Below are positions 1 through 8,960 of a DNA stretch of 64,000 nt, one piece after another; position 1 is the stretch's first letter; every line of letters starts with the position of its first letter. The notes beneath the pieces were generated by a model, which saw nothing but the letters and a program-made list of their open reading frames with translations, was not told where the DNA came from and searched no databases. Source of the stretch: Paenibacillus sp. J2TS4 (GTDB lineage Bacteria; Bacillota; Bacilli; Paenibacillales; NBRC-103111); assembly GCF_018403245.1 (NCBI RefSeq), contig NZ_BOSH01000017.1, forward strand, positions 1 to 64,000, written 5' to 3'. A program made the translations under genes and the position numbers.

Positions 1-73
1 CATCGATAATTTTCTCCACCACATAGATCTTCTTCAGTTCTGCTCTGCTCAATGTAATCTTCTCCTGTCCCAT
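1..73 (-). CDS. ISNCY/IS1202-like transposase, N-terminal end only (runs off window)
   Basis: The complement of bases 1-73 opens with ATG at 73-71 and reads MGQEKITLSRAELKKIYVVE and on to the window edge. Openings with an S-R-x-E-L-K-x-I-x-V-x-x-K-I pattern are typical of the helix-turn-helix region of ISNCY-type (IS1202-like) DDE transposases, which bind the element ends and catalyse transposition. Only about 24 residues are visible, so the assignment rests on this short match plus the terminal repeats just upstream. Whether the gene is intact outside the window cannot be seen. Confidence 0.55.
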   Translation of the reverse strand, partial: MGQEKITLSRAELKKIYVVEKIID

Positions 74-120
74 AGTGACATTATCTCAGAACAGTTATGG
101 GATGACATTATCACAGCACA
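74..120. repeat. Probable IS end with repeated transposase-binding motif
   Basis: The 10-mer TGACATTATC occurs twice in direct orientation, at 76-85 and 103-112, and CCCATA/TATGGG near 69-75 and 96-102 form a short inverted repeat around the first copy. Tandem copies of such a motif between a transposase start and the outer end of an element are what ISNCY/IS1202 termini look like. The exact tip, near base 120, is inferred because the opposite end is outside the window. Confidence 0.5.
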
Positions 121-227
121 ATAACAATATTTCCAAAATAATGTAGACTTATGTTTTTCCGTCGTTTATAATACTATTGTAAGGATCTGGAAACAGTGCC
201 CTTGCTTAAATTATGTCTAATAGAGAT

Positions 228-255
228 AACGCCACAATGTATGTGGCGTTTTTTG
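228..255 (+). terminator. Rho-independent terminator-like hairpin
   Basis: A perfect 9-bp stem (AACGCCACA at 228-236 with TGTGGCGTT at 242-250), a 5-nt loop and a run of T. No intact plus-strand gene precedes it; it may be left over from a gene displaced by the upstream IS. Confidence 0.65.
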
Positions 256-588
256 TTAATTTCTTGTATTCAACATTCCAGGCATATTTCATCAGAATAA
301 CGCCTGCTCCACTTTGTTCGCACTAACCTCCCGTTAGCTTAAAAACTGAGTCCAATAGAATCTTAGGCATATATCCTAACCATGCTTAGTACCTCGAAGC
401 AGGAGACAACATCCGCGACCTCGGCAACGCCGGGCCGGCCCCCGAAAGAGGGGGGGACTGCTAAGTATTAAAGCCCAAATTCTACTCCATCACTTATAGT
501 GTAGGCGATTCAACTATCGTTTCCGTTAACTTAATCACCAATACTGTTCTCGGATACACATTGTCGTGACTTCATTAGTTCAGTTGTG
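256..588. other. Gene-free stretch with a repeat end
   Basis: No convincing gene. The segment 501-534 (GATTCAACTATCGTTTCC followed by GTTAACTTAA) is the 3' end of the dispersed repeat found complete at 18.1, 26.6 and 30.7 kb. A short GC-rich patch (about 420-460) differs in composition from its surroundings and may be a scrap of a gene. Confidence 0.5.
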
Positions 589-1165
589 TCAAGTGATCTC
601 TTTCGCGCCAAAATGAATCCTGATGAGTGTTCCCAAAGTCACTTTGCCGTCATCAATTAAAAATTCCTCGAACCATTTACCCGTCATCATATATTTCTCT
701 TGCTGCTCAAACCATTCGCAAAATGCTTTCCCTGTCGGCTCGAGCATACGATGAAGTGCAGGAATGACGACGAACAATCCTCCTTCACAATCTACTAGGC
801 TAATCAGTGAGTCCTCTGTTATCGACACATCTTTTCCGCTAACGTCCATGTAAACCTCGTAAAAAAAGTCCTCTTCCGTTGCACCGCCATTATTATGTGC
901 ACGAATCCGCAACTCAGAGTGATCAAACCCTTGCGTAAGTACCCAGGCGATCATGACTTCAAATGCTTCTTTCTTTACTTCATGCCATCTTCTCCCCTTT
1001 CTGCCAAAGCTTTGTAATAAGCTGCTCGGTACGGTTGTAGTTCAATAATTTCTTTGGCTTCTGTAATGACCGGTTCGATTGGAATATAGATATCCATTTC
1101 GTGCTTTTCAGGTGGCATACCGATATGGGTAGCGCAACGTAAGTCGGTCGAAACTGTTGTATAAT
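589..1165 (-). pseudogene. GyrI-like (effector-binding type) protein, frameshifted
   Basis: Two overlapping minus-strand frames appear to be one broken gene. The upstream frame (about 1165 to 980) reads through HIGMPPEKHEMDIYIPIEP and AYYKALAERGEDGMK and then stops. The next frame continues with WHEVKKEAFEVMIAWVL through DFFYEVYMDVSG to a stop at 589. The Y/D-I-Y-I-P-I motif followed by a long helix and an F-F-Y-E-V-Y-M strand resembles the GyrI-like small-molecule-binding fold, often found in AraC/MerR regulators. The proximal end runs straight into the broken phosphotransferase gene, so the true N-terminus is gone. If there is no frameshift, 589-954 could be a separate small protein of unknown function. 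Confidence 0.4.
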
Positions 1166-1649
1166 TCTGACAGACAATAGTTTTTAAATGAAGCTAATAA
1201 AGCATTGTCATTCCATTCATAGCGTAAATGTTGGGGGGTATAGTGAAGTGAAAGCTTATGTATTTTTCCAACCAATTGACCTATATTCTCATAAAAAGTA
1301 TTGCTCTCCTCGGCAATTTTTGCATTTCTGCCAAGGGCTTTCTCAAAGGCTGTCACAACAAAAGCATCGTCAATTGTATGAAAAAGATCACCGGTTAAAG
1401 ACGGAATCGGTCTAGCTACTTTTACACCAGACTCCGCCAAAAACATGATAAAATCTAATTCCGCTTTCGTTAATGTTTCATTCCGATGTGTGATATGGGC
1501 AATTCTTAGAATAACTTCACGATCTCCGACCAACCCAGAATAAACGAAGTTTTGAAACCCATTTAAATCGATCATTGAGTCTTCGCGTATACCATAACGT
1601 TCGCGGCTTGTCTCAATATATCTCGAGTGAATAGCTGTTTAATCTTCCT
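1110..1649 (-). pseudogene. Aminoglycoside-phosphotransferase-like protein, N-terminal part, broken
   Basis: From ATG at 1649 the complement reads MDRKIKQLFTRDIL, then shifts frame. From about 1600 it continues ERYGIREDSMIDLNGFQNFV and ILRIAHITHRNETLTKAELD, ending near 1110. This is the N-lobe of the APH/choline-kinase-like fold: the F-V-Y-S-G and E-V-I-L-R-I segments are the nucleotide loop and lysine-strand region. The whole catalytic C-lobe (HxD...N and DF(E) motifs) is missing; the frame runs into the GyrI-like remnant instead. At least one frameshift plus a deletion or fusion makes it non-functional. Confidence 0.6.
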
Positions 1650-1789
1650 ATCCATATTATCCCTCGATCACACTCCAAAGGTAATGTTATCCTATTCTAA
1701 TCGAAACCAATGGATTGCGGTCAATAAAAAACGTCTTTAATTAAACATCCTGCCAGTTGCTTGCAACTAAAGGTCATCCCTTTTATCGA

Positions 1790-1866
1790 GCTTCCACATC
1801 ATACACAAAAAGCCATCGAAGTAATCAGCGGCCTTCTGCTGAATTTTATCTTTTCCCGTTAGGTTA
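1790..1866. repeat. Partial copy of the composite dispersed repeat
   Basis: The segment containing GCCATCGAAGTAATCAGCGG and TTTTCCCGTTAGGTTAAC matches the second half of the composite repeats at 18.1, 23.0, 26.6 and 30.7 kb. It lies directly against an IS4 transposase fragment. Confidence 0.6.
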
Positions 1867-2054
1867 ACGAACAGGCGAAACCAGTTCTTCTGATGGAATA
1901 AGAGGACGAAGACGAGTTGAAGCAGCCGGGCACAGCTAAAGCCAAATCGCTTACGGAGCCCTGCTCATTGCAGATATTTCATGACTTTCAGTTCTTGAAA
2001 TACAGGCTTTAATTCTTTTGGCAGTTGATTCAAATCAGGCTGATGGTCTATCAT
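1867..2054 (-). pseudogene. IS4-family transposase remnant (N-terminal fragment)
   Basis: The complement starts ATG at 2054 (MIDHQPDLNQLPKELKPVF) and follows the N-terminus of the nearly complete transposase at 3671-4977, ending at the equivalent of its FHQRNWFRL segment. It carries an in-frame stop after VMKYLQ. The upstream non-coding segment (about 2060-2150, with ACTCTCACTTTACC) also matches that element. It is the debris of a second copy of the same IS group. Confidence 0.75.
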
Positions 2055-2311
2055 AATGGAAGACACGCCTTCGGTCTGATAGTGGTAGCTGGACACTCTC
2101 ACTTTACCAAAAGTGGTGTTTTTATATTCTTCAAGTAAGGTACCTGATCTCTTCCCGCTCCAGTCACCACAAGGTTACAAGCTGATTTTCGCTCTGCGAA
2201 AATTGAGCTATTAACAACTAGCTGCTATCTTTTTCAAGGAACCTTTAAGGACCAGAATGTGATATTATCGGAAATATATAGAAAAAAATGAAGTACGGGA
2301 GGGGGGATTCG

Positions 2312-3526
2312 TTGCCAACTGACAAAGAATTTAATTTAATTACTAATCAAATCCGGTTATTAAAAGACAGAGGGCTGATCTTTAATAACCTAGATACTGC
2401 TAGAAAACATCTCATGGAAAAAAACTATTTTAATCTTATAAATGGTTTTGAAACACTTTTGCTTGATGATTCGAAAAATTCGCCCAAACAGTACACTAAA
2501 AAATCCTTTGATAATTTTCTTAGGTTGCATGATTTTGACAGGCAGCTTTCAAGTTTAATATTTCAAAAAATATCAGAATTCGAGACGAAATTAAAAACCT
2601 CTATTGCATATCATTTTTGTAAAAATCATTGTTCTACATTGGCGGAGAATAATAATTATATTGACTGCACATATTATAATGTGCCAAGAAGAACTGACGG
2701 CCCTAAGCAATATGTCAATTTTTTTTACAACCAGAGCAATCCAGGAAAAACCCATAAACTGCTTAGGAAGGATTATAAGTATTCGGGGAGATTTAAAGGA
2801 AAGTTTATTGGGGATGTAACTTATTCAAATGACAAGACAACGTTGAAAGGCATCTTTTCCGGAAGATTTGGATCTACTTCGATAAGAGAGGTTAGAGACG
2901 GAACCTATACTTTCAAAAATTCAAAACAGGCAGTATTATTAGCATCACTACATGGAATTAGTCGGACTTCAGGATCAACCATTTCACTTCCAATAGACAT
3001 ATCTAATATAAATATTCTTGGATTGGACTACATTGATGAATGTAAAATCAAATTTCCGTATGTAGATGCATATAATAACCCTCCTTTTTGGGTTGTGATA
3101 AAAACTCTGATGCTGAATGACGTAATTATACTGATGTATGGATTGAAAAAGCGCACTTTAGACGCGGTGTTAAGAGACTTTAATTTAAAGCCCAACGATA
3201 AAGAAAAGTTCCTAAATACTTTAGAGATTATTAAAGAGTTGCGAAACACTTGTGCTCATTTTGAATTAATTAGTCGTTTCCGAACTCCAAAAAATTTAAA
3301 AATAAATGCTCGGCTAATATCAGAATTAAAATTAACTCCAATTAGGTCTCAGTACATTATAAAGTTATACGACGTATTAAAGGTTCTAAAGTGCTTTGCT
3401 GACTTACGAGACATTAAAGCATTGATCTGGAGTTTTTGGAATAATGAGATTAAATATGGCAGTGGTAATATTGCAAGATCCTTTTTGGAAAGAATGGGTA
3501 ATGAAAATGTTGAAGAATGGATATAA
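2312..3526 (+). CDS. Abi-family (AbiD/AbiF-like, Abi_2) HEPN protein
   Basis: The N-terminal third (IRLLKDRGLIF, ARKHLMEKNYFNLINGF, FLRLHDFDRQLSSLIFQKIS) has the layout of Abi_2/AbiD/AbiF proteins, which abort phage infection. Near residue 310, ELRNTCAHFELISR carries the R-N-x3-H signature of HEPN ribonucleases. An insertion at roughly residues 150-210, rich in Gly, Ser and beta-prone residues, is not something I recall in the family. A TTG at 2312 follows GGGAGGGGG at a normal distance, whereas the in-frame ATG at 2288 lacks a ribosome site, so TTG is chosen. The gene is alone, between IS debris and a terminator. It likely acts in the cytoplasm as an RNA-targeting toxin; the target is unknown. 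Confidence 0.8.
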   Translation: MPTDKEFNLITNQIRLLKDRGLIFNNLDTARKHLMEKNYFNLINGFETLLLDDSKNSPKQYTKKSFDNFLRLHDFDRQLSSLIFQKISEFETKLKTSIAYHFCKNHCSTLAENNNYIDCTYYNVPRRTDGPKQYVNFFYNQSNPGKTHKLLRKDYKYSGRFKGKFIGDVTYSNDKTTLKGIFSGRFGSTSIREVRDGTYTFKNSKQAVLLASLHGISRTSGSTISLPIDISNINILGLDYIDECKIKFPYVDAYNNPPFWVVIKTLMLNDVIILMYGLKKRTLDAVLRDFNLKPNDKEKFLNTLEIIKELRNTCAHFELISRFRTPKNLKINARLISELKLTPIRSQYIIKLYDVLKVLKCFADLRDIKALIWSFWNNEIKYGSGNIARSFLERMGNENVEEWI

Positions 3527-3626
3527 AATAAATTGATTAAACTAAGAATATATGTTAAAATTGATGTATACAATAACGATGAGCCAAGACGGCGTGTCAA
3601 GCTATTGCAGCTTGCTAAAAGTCCCT

Positions 3627-3659
3627 AACCACCTTATTCACTTAGAATAAGGTGGTTTT
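3627..3659 (+). terminator. Terminator after the Abi gene
   Basis: A 13-bp perfect stem (AACCACCTTATTC with GAATAAGGTGGTT), a 5-nt loop and a trailing T-rich stretch, about 100 bases after the Abi stop codon. Confidence 0.8.
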
Positions 3660-3670
3660 GTATTTCTAAC

Positions 3671-4977
3671 TCAACTTTCGTAGCATGAAATCGGCAAACA
3701 TAAGAGCGGAAAGCTCCTTCCGGCTTTATTGGCTACTTCGTTGATTAAATCCAGCAACTGTTGCAGGGCAACGACCCAATCCAGCGTACCGACTTCGTCG
3801 CACAGGAAATAAAACAAGCCGCCAAAGGAACGCGCATCCGTGCTTTTCCGATGCTGCCACGCCAGCAGGATGTAGCGGGAAAACACAACGTCGAGTGGCT
3901 GATTAGCAAATCGTAGGAACGGCCTTGAAACTCTTTTTGCAGGCGAAGCAGCGATTTGATGCACTTGAAGAAGACCTCGATGTCCCAGCGGATCGCGTAA
4001 ATCCGGATGATGTCTTCTACGGTCAGCGTAAGATCAGTCGTCAAAATCGCCAGCCACTCGTTTTTCTTCGAGCGATGGCGAACGAACACAACTCGAACTC
4101 GGATACCTGAAGGAAGCTCGGTCTGGATGGAACGAAGAATGCCGCGCTTCTTGCTCGCGACAGGAGACGCCGCCGTGTACAATTCTTTCAACGACAGCTT
4201 CTGGCCTTGAATAAGGAAACGTTTGTTGTCATTCTTGACCATGCCAATCACATCCAGGCCGCGAGCCACGATTTCGCCAATAAGCGGCGCATAGGTAAAC
4301 CAGCTGTCCATTAAGACGTAAGAAGCCGTGGCCCCAGCCTTTAGCGCCCGATCCAGCATGGACACGATGACCTGCGGAGCCGGCAAAAGCGCCTCCTGCC
4401 GGCGTTTGTAGCCGTGCGATCGTTTGTCGATGGTTCCATTCATGGCCGATTTGCTGGAACTCAGCAGCGAAAAATCCAGCGGCACGAAGGTATGGCTGTC
4501 TGACCATCCCAGTGTAAGCATGCGAAACCGCTTGTAAAATGTTCCAGTCGCATGATCCTTGAAACGGGCAAGCAGTTCGACTGCTCTGCTGCGATTTCGT
4601 TCAAACATGGAATCGTCGACGATGAAGACGGAGTCGCGATCCGCTGAGGTCAGGGCATCTACCTTCTGTACGGTAGCCGTCCCAAGCGACGTCAGGAAGC
4701 GGCGCCAGGCAAAGCCGGTGTGATTGAGGAAGCGATACACGGCATCCTTGCCTGGAAAGGAGTCGCCTTTGCTGCTCTCAAGCAGGCGAAACCAATTCCT
4801 CTGATGAAACAACAGCACGAAAACGAGTTGAAACAGATAGGCACAACTGAGGCCAAGCCGTTTGCGAAATCCGGCTTGTCTCAAGAATTTCAGGATATTC
4901 AGTTCTTGAAAGGCAGACTTTAATTCGTTTGGCAGTTGATTAAGACCCGGCTGATCGTTTATCATGATGGAAGACAC
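3671..4977 (-). pseudogene. IS4-family DDE transposase, frameshifted near its C-terminus
   Basis: The frame from 4977 (GTG; an ATG at 4965 also fits the AGAGGTG ribosome site) encodes an IS4-type transposase. It has the first catalytic Asp in FIVDDSMFE, the second in YVLMDSWF, and the diagnostic Y-(2)-R-(3)-E-(6)-K signature in YAIRWDIEVFFKCIK. After SYDLLISH the frame degenerates. A second frame resumes the expected C-terminus (VVFSRYILLAWQHRKSTD through WVVALQQLLDLI) and ends at 3671, so one frameshift near 3890 separates the last ~70 residues. Catalytic residues lie before the shift. Element ends were not resolved; ACTCTCACTTTACC at about 5003-5016 is shared with the remnant at 2.1 kb. Confidence 0.85.
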
Positions 4978-5106
4978 CTCTTCTGTTGTGGTAGTGGAAG
5001 CTCGATACTCTCACTTTACCAAACGAAGCGATGTTTTTCTATTTTTCAAGTCAGGTTACTGAATTGCCCAGCTAGCCTGCTGTTGCAAGGTTTCAACCAG
5101 ATGGTT

Positions 5107-5835
5107 TTAAGGTGTGTATTGGAAAATTTCTAGAAATGTTTCTATATCAAATATATTAGCCCATTCCAACTTTTCAATCTTTATAATATATGATCCATCT
5201 GCATTTGTAGGAAGGTAATTATCAGAGCCATCGACAATAAGCCTCCATTCATTTTGCATTTTGTATTGTTCGCTCTTAACAAAAAGAGGATCAAAAACAC
5301 TTTTTGTTAGGTTATACACATTTATATTTGGATTTGAATAATCATTTAAATCTCTGTATATAATTGGACCGCTAATGTAACCAAATTTAGGATTTGCATA
5401 TAATTGCGCTTTGCTAAGTTTTGATAAAAACTCTCCAGAATTAAATAATAATACATGCTCGCCAAAATCTTTTATTGCGGCTTTGAACTCATTATTGAAA
5501 ACGTAATGGCTTCCTTCATTGTATAAAATCTCTTCTGTTATCATAGCTGTGCAGAATATTAAGATTCCATCGTCATCCACATGAGATAGTTTAACACTAT
5601 CAGGTCGAGGTATTTTTTCAAAAATATTCTGACCATTTTTATCTAATATTTGAATACATATTGGATCTATTGGGATCTTCCCTTCATTTTCATCCCCACG
5701 ATAATTTGATGTATCATTTCGATACTTAGAAATTGAATTAAAATAAACATATCCTTCAGATAACATCTCTAAATGCTCTCGTTTTCCAAACTTTGCAAGT
5801 AAAAAGTTGTTGTCTGCCACTCGCTCCACCCTCAA
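5107..5835 (-). CDS. DUF2971-like protein
   Basis: A 242-residue soluble protein. A short N-terminal strand followed by YVYFNSISKYRNDTSNYRGD, internal IYRDLNDYSN, and a late Q-N-E-W-R-L-I segment near residue 195 resemble DUF2971 proteins, where an F-x-x-P/N-D segment and an E-W-R motif are conserved. No biochemical role is established for most of them; some sit near defence genes. The start is a choice between TTG (5835) and GTG (5829 or 5820) around a GGGTGGAG ribosome site. It is flanked by the IS4 and IS21 elements, has no operon partner, and is AT-rich compared with the IS genes. Confidence 0.5.
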   Translation of the reverse strand: MRVERVADNNFLLAKFGKREHLEMLSEGYVYFNSISKYRNDTSNYRGDENEGKIPIDPICIQILDKNGQNIFEKIPRPDSVKLSHVDDDGILIFCTAMITEEILYNEGSHYVFNNEFKAAIKDFGEHVLLFNSGEFLSKLSKAQLYANPKFGYISGPIIYRDLNDYSNPNINVYNLTKSVFDPLFVKSEQYKMQNEWRLIVDGSDNYLPTNADGSYIIKIEKLEWANIFDIETFLEIFQYTP

Positions 5836-6146
5836 TAATCAGTTTATAGATTTGTTGTATTGTTAACTTGTATCCCCACTTTTCATAAGGGGGAATACGA
5901 AAATGAAATAAAAAAAGTAACGCTCTTGACTTGCACTCGAGAATTGTAGATAACGTCTTATTCACGAACTTCATAAATACTTCCGTATAGACCTATATAC
6001 GAAACCATTACCTAATCCTTCCTAATTATACTACAACATAAAATATTGCGATGATACTCTGATCAGCAAGAACTCCAAACTCCTAAAACTCAAGGTTGTA
6101 ACCGTCAAGTACTTTTGAGCAGATTCCGCTAAATAACTTTCAACAC

Positions 6147-6902
6147 CTAGACATTTCCAAATATGGTTTCTCGATACTTGAGGCGGAAGCTGTCTCCGCT
6201 CAACTGAATGACCTCGCTCTTATGTAAGATCCGGTCGAGAATGGCGGTCGTGATGGCCGGATCACCGAGTAGTTCACCCCAATCCTCCGGCCCCTTGTTC
6301 GAGGTCAGAATGATCGATGCTTGACCATAGAGCTTGTTCACAAACTGAAAGAATAAATTCGATTCACTTTTCTCCATGGCCATGAACATCAGATCATCGA
6401 TGATCACCAGATCGGATCCCAGAATACGCTTCATCCGGGTCTGCGACGTCCGCGCAATCTCATGTGTCTTGAGTAAATGGATCAAGGTATCCATCGCGAC
6501 GAAACTGACCCGATGTCCTCGCTCCAACGCCTCGATTCCCAGCCCCACTGACAGGTGAGTCTTTCCGACCCCAGGCGGGCCCAAAAGTATTAAATTGTAG
6601 GTGTGCTCGAGCCACAGCAACTCCCGCAATTGCTCTATATGGCGCTTGCTGAGGGATTGCTGTTCCTCCAATCGAAACTCGTCCAGCGATTTTATGAAAG
6701 GGAATGCAGCCCATTTCATCCGTTTGGCCCGTTGCTTTTCTTCCCGCCGCCGCAACTCATGTTTGAGGAGATGGTGCAAAAATTGCCCACAGCTCCAGTC
6801 CTTGGATTGTGCATCCAAAAGACTATCCTCCAAGATGTGTGCCGCCTCGGTCATATTGAGCGTGCTCAGCCATTGTTTCAGGTCACCTGTGGATGTTGTC
6901 AT
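6147..6902 (-). CDS. istB: IS21 transposition helper ATPase IstB
   Basis: A 251-residue AAA+ ATPase that assists the IstA transposase in target capture. The Walker A motif GPPGVGKTH is at about residues 108-116 and Walker B is VIIDDL at about 164-169. A following TSNKGPEDWGELLGD sensor region and an LDRILHKSEVI segment match IstB/DnaC-like helpers. The reading frame is uninterrupted and full length. It begins 3 bases after the istA stop, as expected for translational coupling. With istA broken it is probably idle unless a related IstA is supplied elsewhere. Confidence 0.93.
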   Translation of the reverse strand: MTTSTGDLKQWLSTLNMTEAAHILEDSLLDAQSKDWSCGQFLHHLLKHELRRREEKQRAKRMKWAAFPFIKSLDEFRLEEQQSLSKRHIEQLRELLWLEHTYNLILLGPPGVGKTHLSVGLGIEALERGHRVSFVAMDTLIHLLKTHEIARTSQTRMKRILGSDLVIIDDLMFMAMEKSESNLFFQFVNKLYGQASIILTSNKGPEDWGELLGDPAITTAILDRILHKSEVIQLSGDSFRLKYRETIFGNV

Positions 6903-6905
6903 CTT

Positions 6906-8447
6906 CTATCCACCTCCCAAGATGCGTTCGTAAGTCTTAAACTCCCGTATTTGGGGTTTGGCTTTCAGCTTAGCGGCATCCACTTGAACGAGTAGCTTTA
7001 AGTCGCTTTGAGTCGGCTTCTCGACCGCTTGCTGTTGCGCCTTGTCCTTGTAGTGGCTCACAGCATCTGCAAAATCTGCAGCACGGTATAGGCTATTCTT
7101 TAAGCAATAGGCTAGAGCTTGGTCAGCCGCCTTAGTTCCAGCTACGGTAACGCTCTTCTCAATCGCTTGCAACTGATCTCGAATGTATCGCGGTTTCTGT
7201 TTGCGAATTTCCTCTAGGTAACGCCGGGCTTCGCTCGCATCCGTGAACCGTTGAACGACATGATCGACATAAGCCTGAACGCCTTTTGTCCGGTCTCGAC
7301 CATGATTATTGTTGCGAATAAGCTCGCCCTTGCGATGGAGGCACAGTGTATGCTCTGCCAGGATGTGTCCCGAGTCTTCTTCATAGATGATGAGTCTGTT
7401 GTCTTCTGTAACCCGTACAGCGACTTCTTTGTCAGTTCTGTCATACGTGCCGATCGGAACGCTATACCGGTTCGATTCATACCAGATGGTGTTGTCCTTC
7501 CGCACCGTCCTTGTTATACTTGAGTTACTCAATTTTTCTATTTTTTCTGGACTGGGCGGAGATGCGCTTTTTCTAAAGCGTACACTTCGGCCGGTATTTT
7601 TTTGGTGGTATGATGCATCTTGGCGTTTCCTGTACGGGTTAACCAAGCCAGGCACTCTTCATTGTTTGTCTATATTCGTGAATGAACGATGCCGGGCAAA
7701 GTTACGTTTGATGTATTTCACCACATTCTCAATTTTGCCTTTGCTTTCCGGATCACCTTTGCGACACATATGAATACGGAAGGCGCGCTCTTCCACATAC
7801 TTCGCGAACTCATGCGTCAAGATGAGATCACCATGGTTCTCACTGGTTAATAACAAGTGGTCTTGGTCGTAAACAATTTCTTCCGGGAGGCCGCCATAGA
7901 ACTCAAAGGCCTGTTCATGGGCGTCAACGACATCTACTGTTGTAAACGGTCTGTCCTGCCATAGTGCGAATTTGTGTCGCGAATGAGACAAGACAAAGGT
8001 GATGAACCATAGCTTGACCAAATGGCCGTCTGGATGTCTGAGCTTGGTTTCCCCGAAGTCTACTTGCATCTGCCTGCCCATCGGGAGTTCTTCCACCGCT
8101 TCGTATTGTCTTATTCGTATCGCCTTTGGGATTCCATATTCCATTCTCAAGCCTCGCACATAGCTTCGAACGGTACTCTCAGCGATCTCCATGCCCTCAT
8201 GACGTTCCTTCAGCCAGTCCATGACCTGAGCAGCGGAGAGATCCGGATATTTGCAACCAGCTAACGATCTCTGCTTCAAACGACTCCAGCTTCTTTGATC
8301 GTGTTTCGAGTCCATTCATAAACTGTTTGTACTCGTCTACCGTCATGTTCCAAAACTAATCACCGAATTCCTGGATATATTCAAGTTACGCGCAACCTGC
8401 GATTTCCTCAATCCTAATCTTTTTTGTTCCTGAATTGCGAAGTACAT
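6906..8447 (-). pseudogene. istA: IS21 transposase IstA, multiply frameshifted
   Basis: The expected start is ATG 8447, preceded by AAAGGTGG, giving MYFAIQEQKRLGLRKSQVAR, the IstA helix-turn-helix. The frame is then lost, regained as DEYKQFMNGLETRSKKLE, and lost again. It is open from about 8260 (SAAQVMDWLKERHEG, MQVDFGETKL, EEIVYDQDH with catalytic Asp residues, KGKIENVVKYIKRNFA with the catalytic Glu). An in-frame stop follows at 7659-7661. The short correct stretch (NEECLAWLTRTGNAKMHHTT) is in another frame before the C-terminal part (NTIWYESNRYSVPIGTY) resumes. At least four disruptions are visible, so no functional transposase is expected. Confidence 0.9.
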
Positions 8448-8592
8448 AGGCCACCTTTCTTCTTTCCTCATACCGCTTCCCCCCGATGCTAGAATTACCA
8501 GTTCTATGATAGCTTAATAGGAAGGGTATGGTAAGTTTTGTTCATTCTTATTTAGCGGAATCCGTTAATTCTAGTTTAGCAGTTACAAAGGT

Positions 8593-8950
8593 CTTTATAT
8601 CACGCTCTTAAACATTCCCCCGCCATACCAACAACCCCGATTTTTCGCAGCCACTTATGTTACGGTTCACTTTTTAAACTGTTTGCTACTTTGAGTTAAA
8701 AATTTTGAACGATTCAGGAGAAAACTCGTTAAAACGAGTATTGCGTTTTATTGATGTTTCCCTCGAAATGCTTCGCTCGCAATTTCGTGACGAGTATTTT
8801 AAAGATATTTTTATGCTGCCATTAATTATTGTAAGAGTGATTTAGCGAAGTTGGAAATGGAGAACAAAATTAAAAATGCTATGGAATGGCCTTTCAAACA
8901 GAATGCCATTACAAACTGCTATAATATAATTAGGAAAAGTAAAAATGGCA
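8593..8950. other. AT-rich gene-free stretch upstream of the TPR gene
   Basis: No gene seen. A short inverted repeat (AAAACTCGTT/AACGAGT near 8723-8743) and AT-rich sequence probably include the promoter of the TPR gene; no unambiguous -35/-10 pair was picked out. Confidence 0.4.
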
Positions 8951-8960
8951 GGTGAATGTG

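Larger units (their letters stand above)
6097..8587. mobile_element. IS21-family element with 5-bp target duplication
   Basis: Related ends are visible: 6097-6136 starts TGTAACCG and ends GATTCCGCTAAATAA. The right end (8548-8587), read on the complement, starts TGTAACTG and ends with the same GATTCCGCTAAATAA. The element is flanked directly by AAGGT at 6092-6096 and 8588-8592, a target duplication of the size IS21 makes. Total length is 2491 bp, normal for the family. Inside are istA (decayed) and istB (open) in the usual order on the minus strand. Confidence 0.9.

Noticed and set aside
2312..3526. Starting the Abi gene at ATG 2288
   Set aside because: No ribosome site precedes it, while TTG 2312 is correctly spaced from GGGAGGGGG.
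4229..4507. Open frames on both strands within the IS4 transposase
   Set aside because: They lie wholly inside the transposase coding sequence, lack ribosome sites and have no motif.
7251..7773. Plus-strand open frames inside the IS21 element
   Set aside because: Shadows of istA on the opposite strand.
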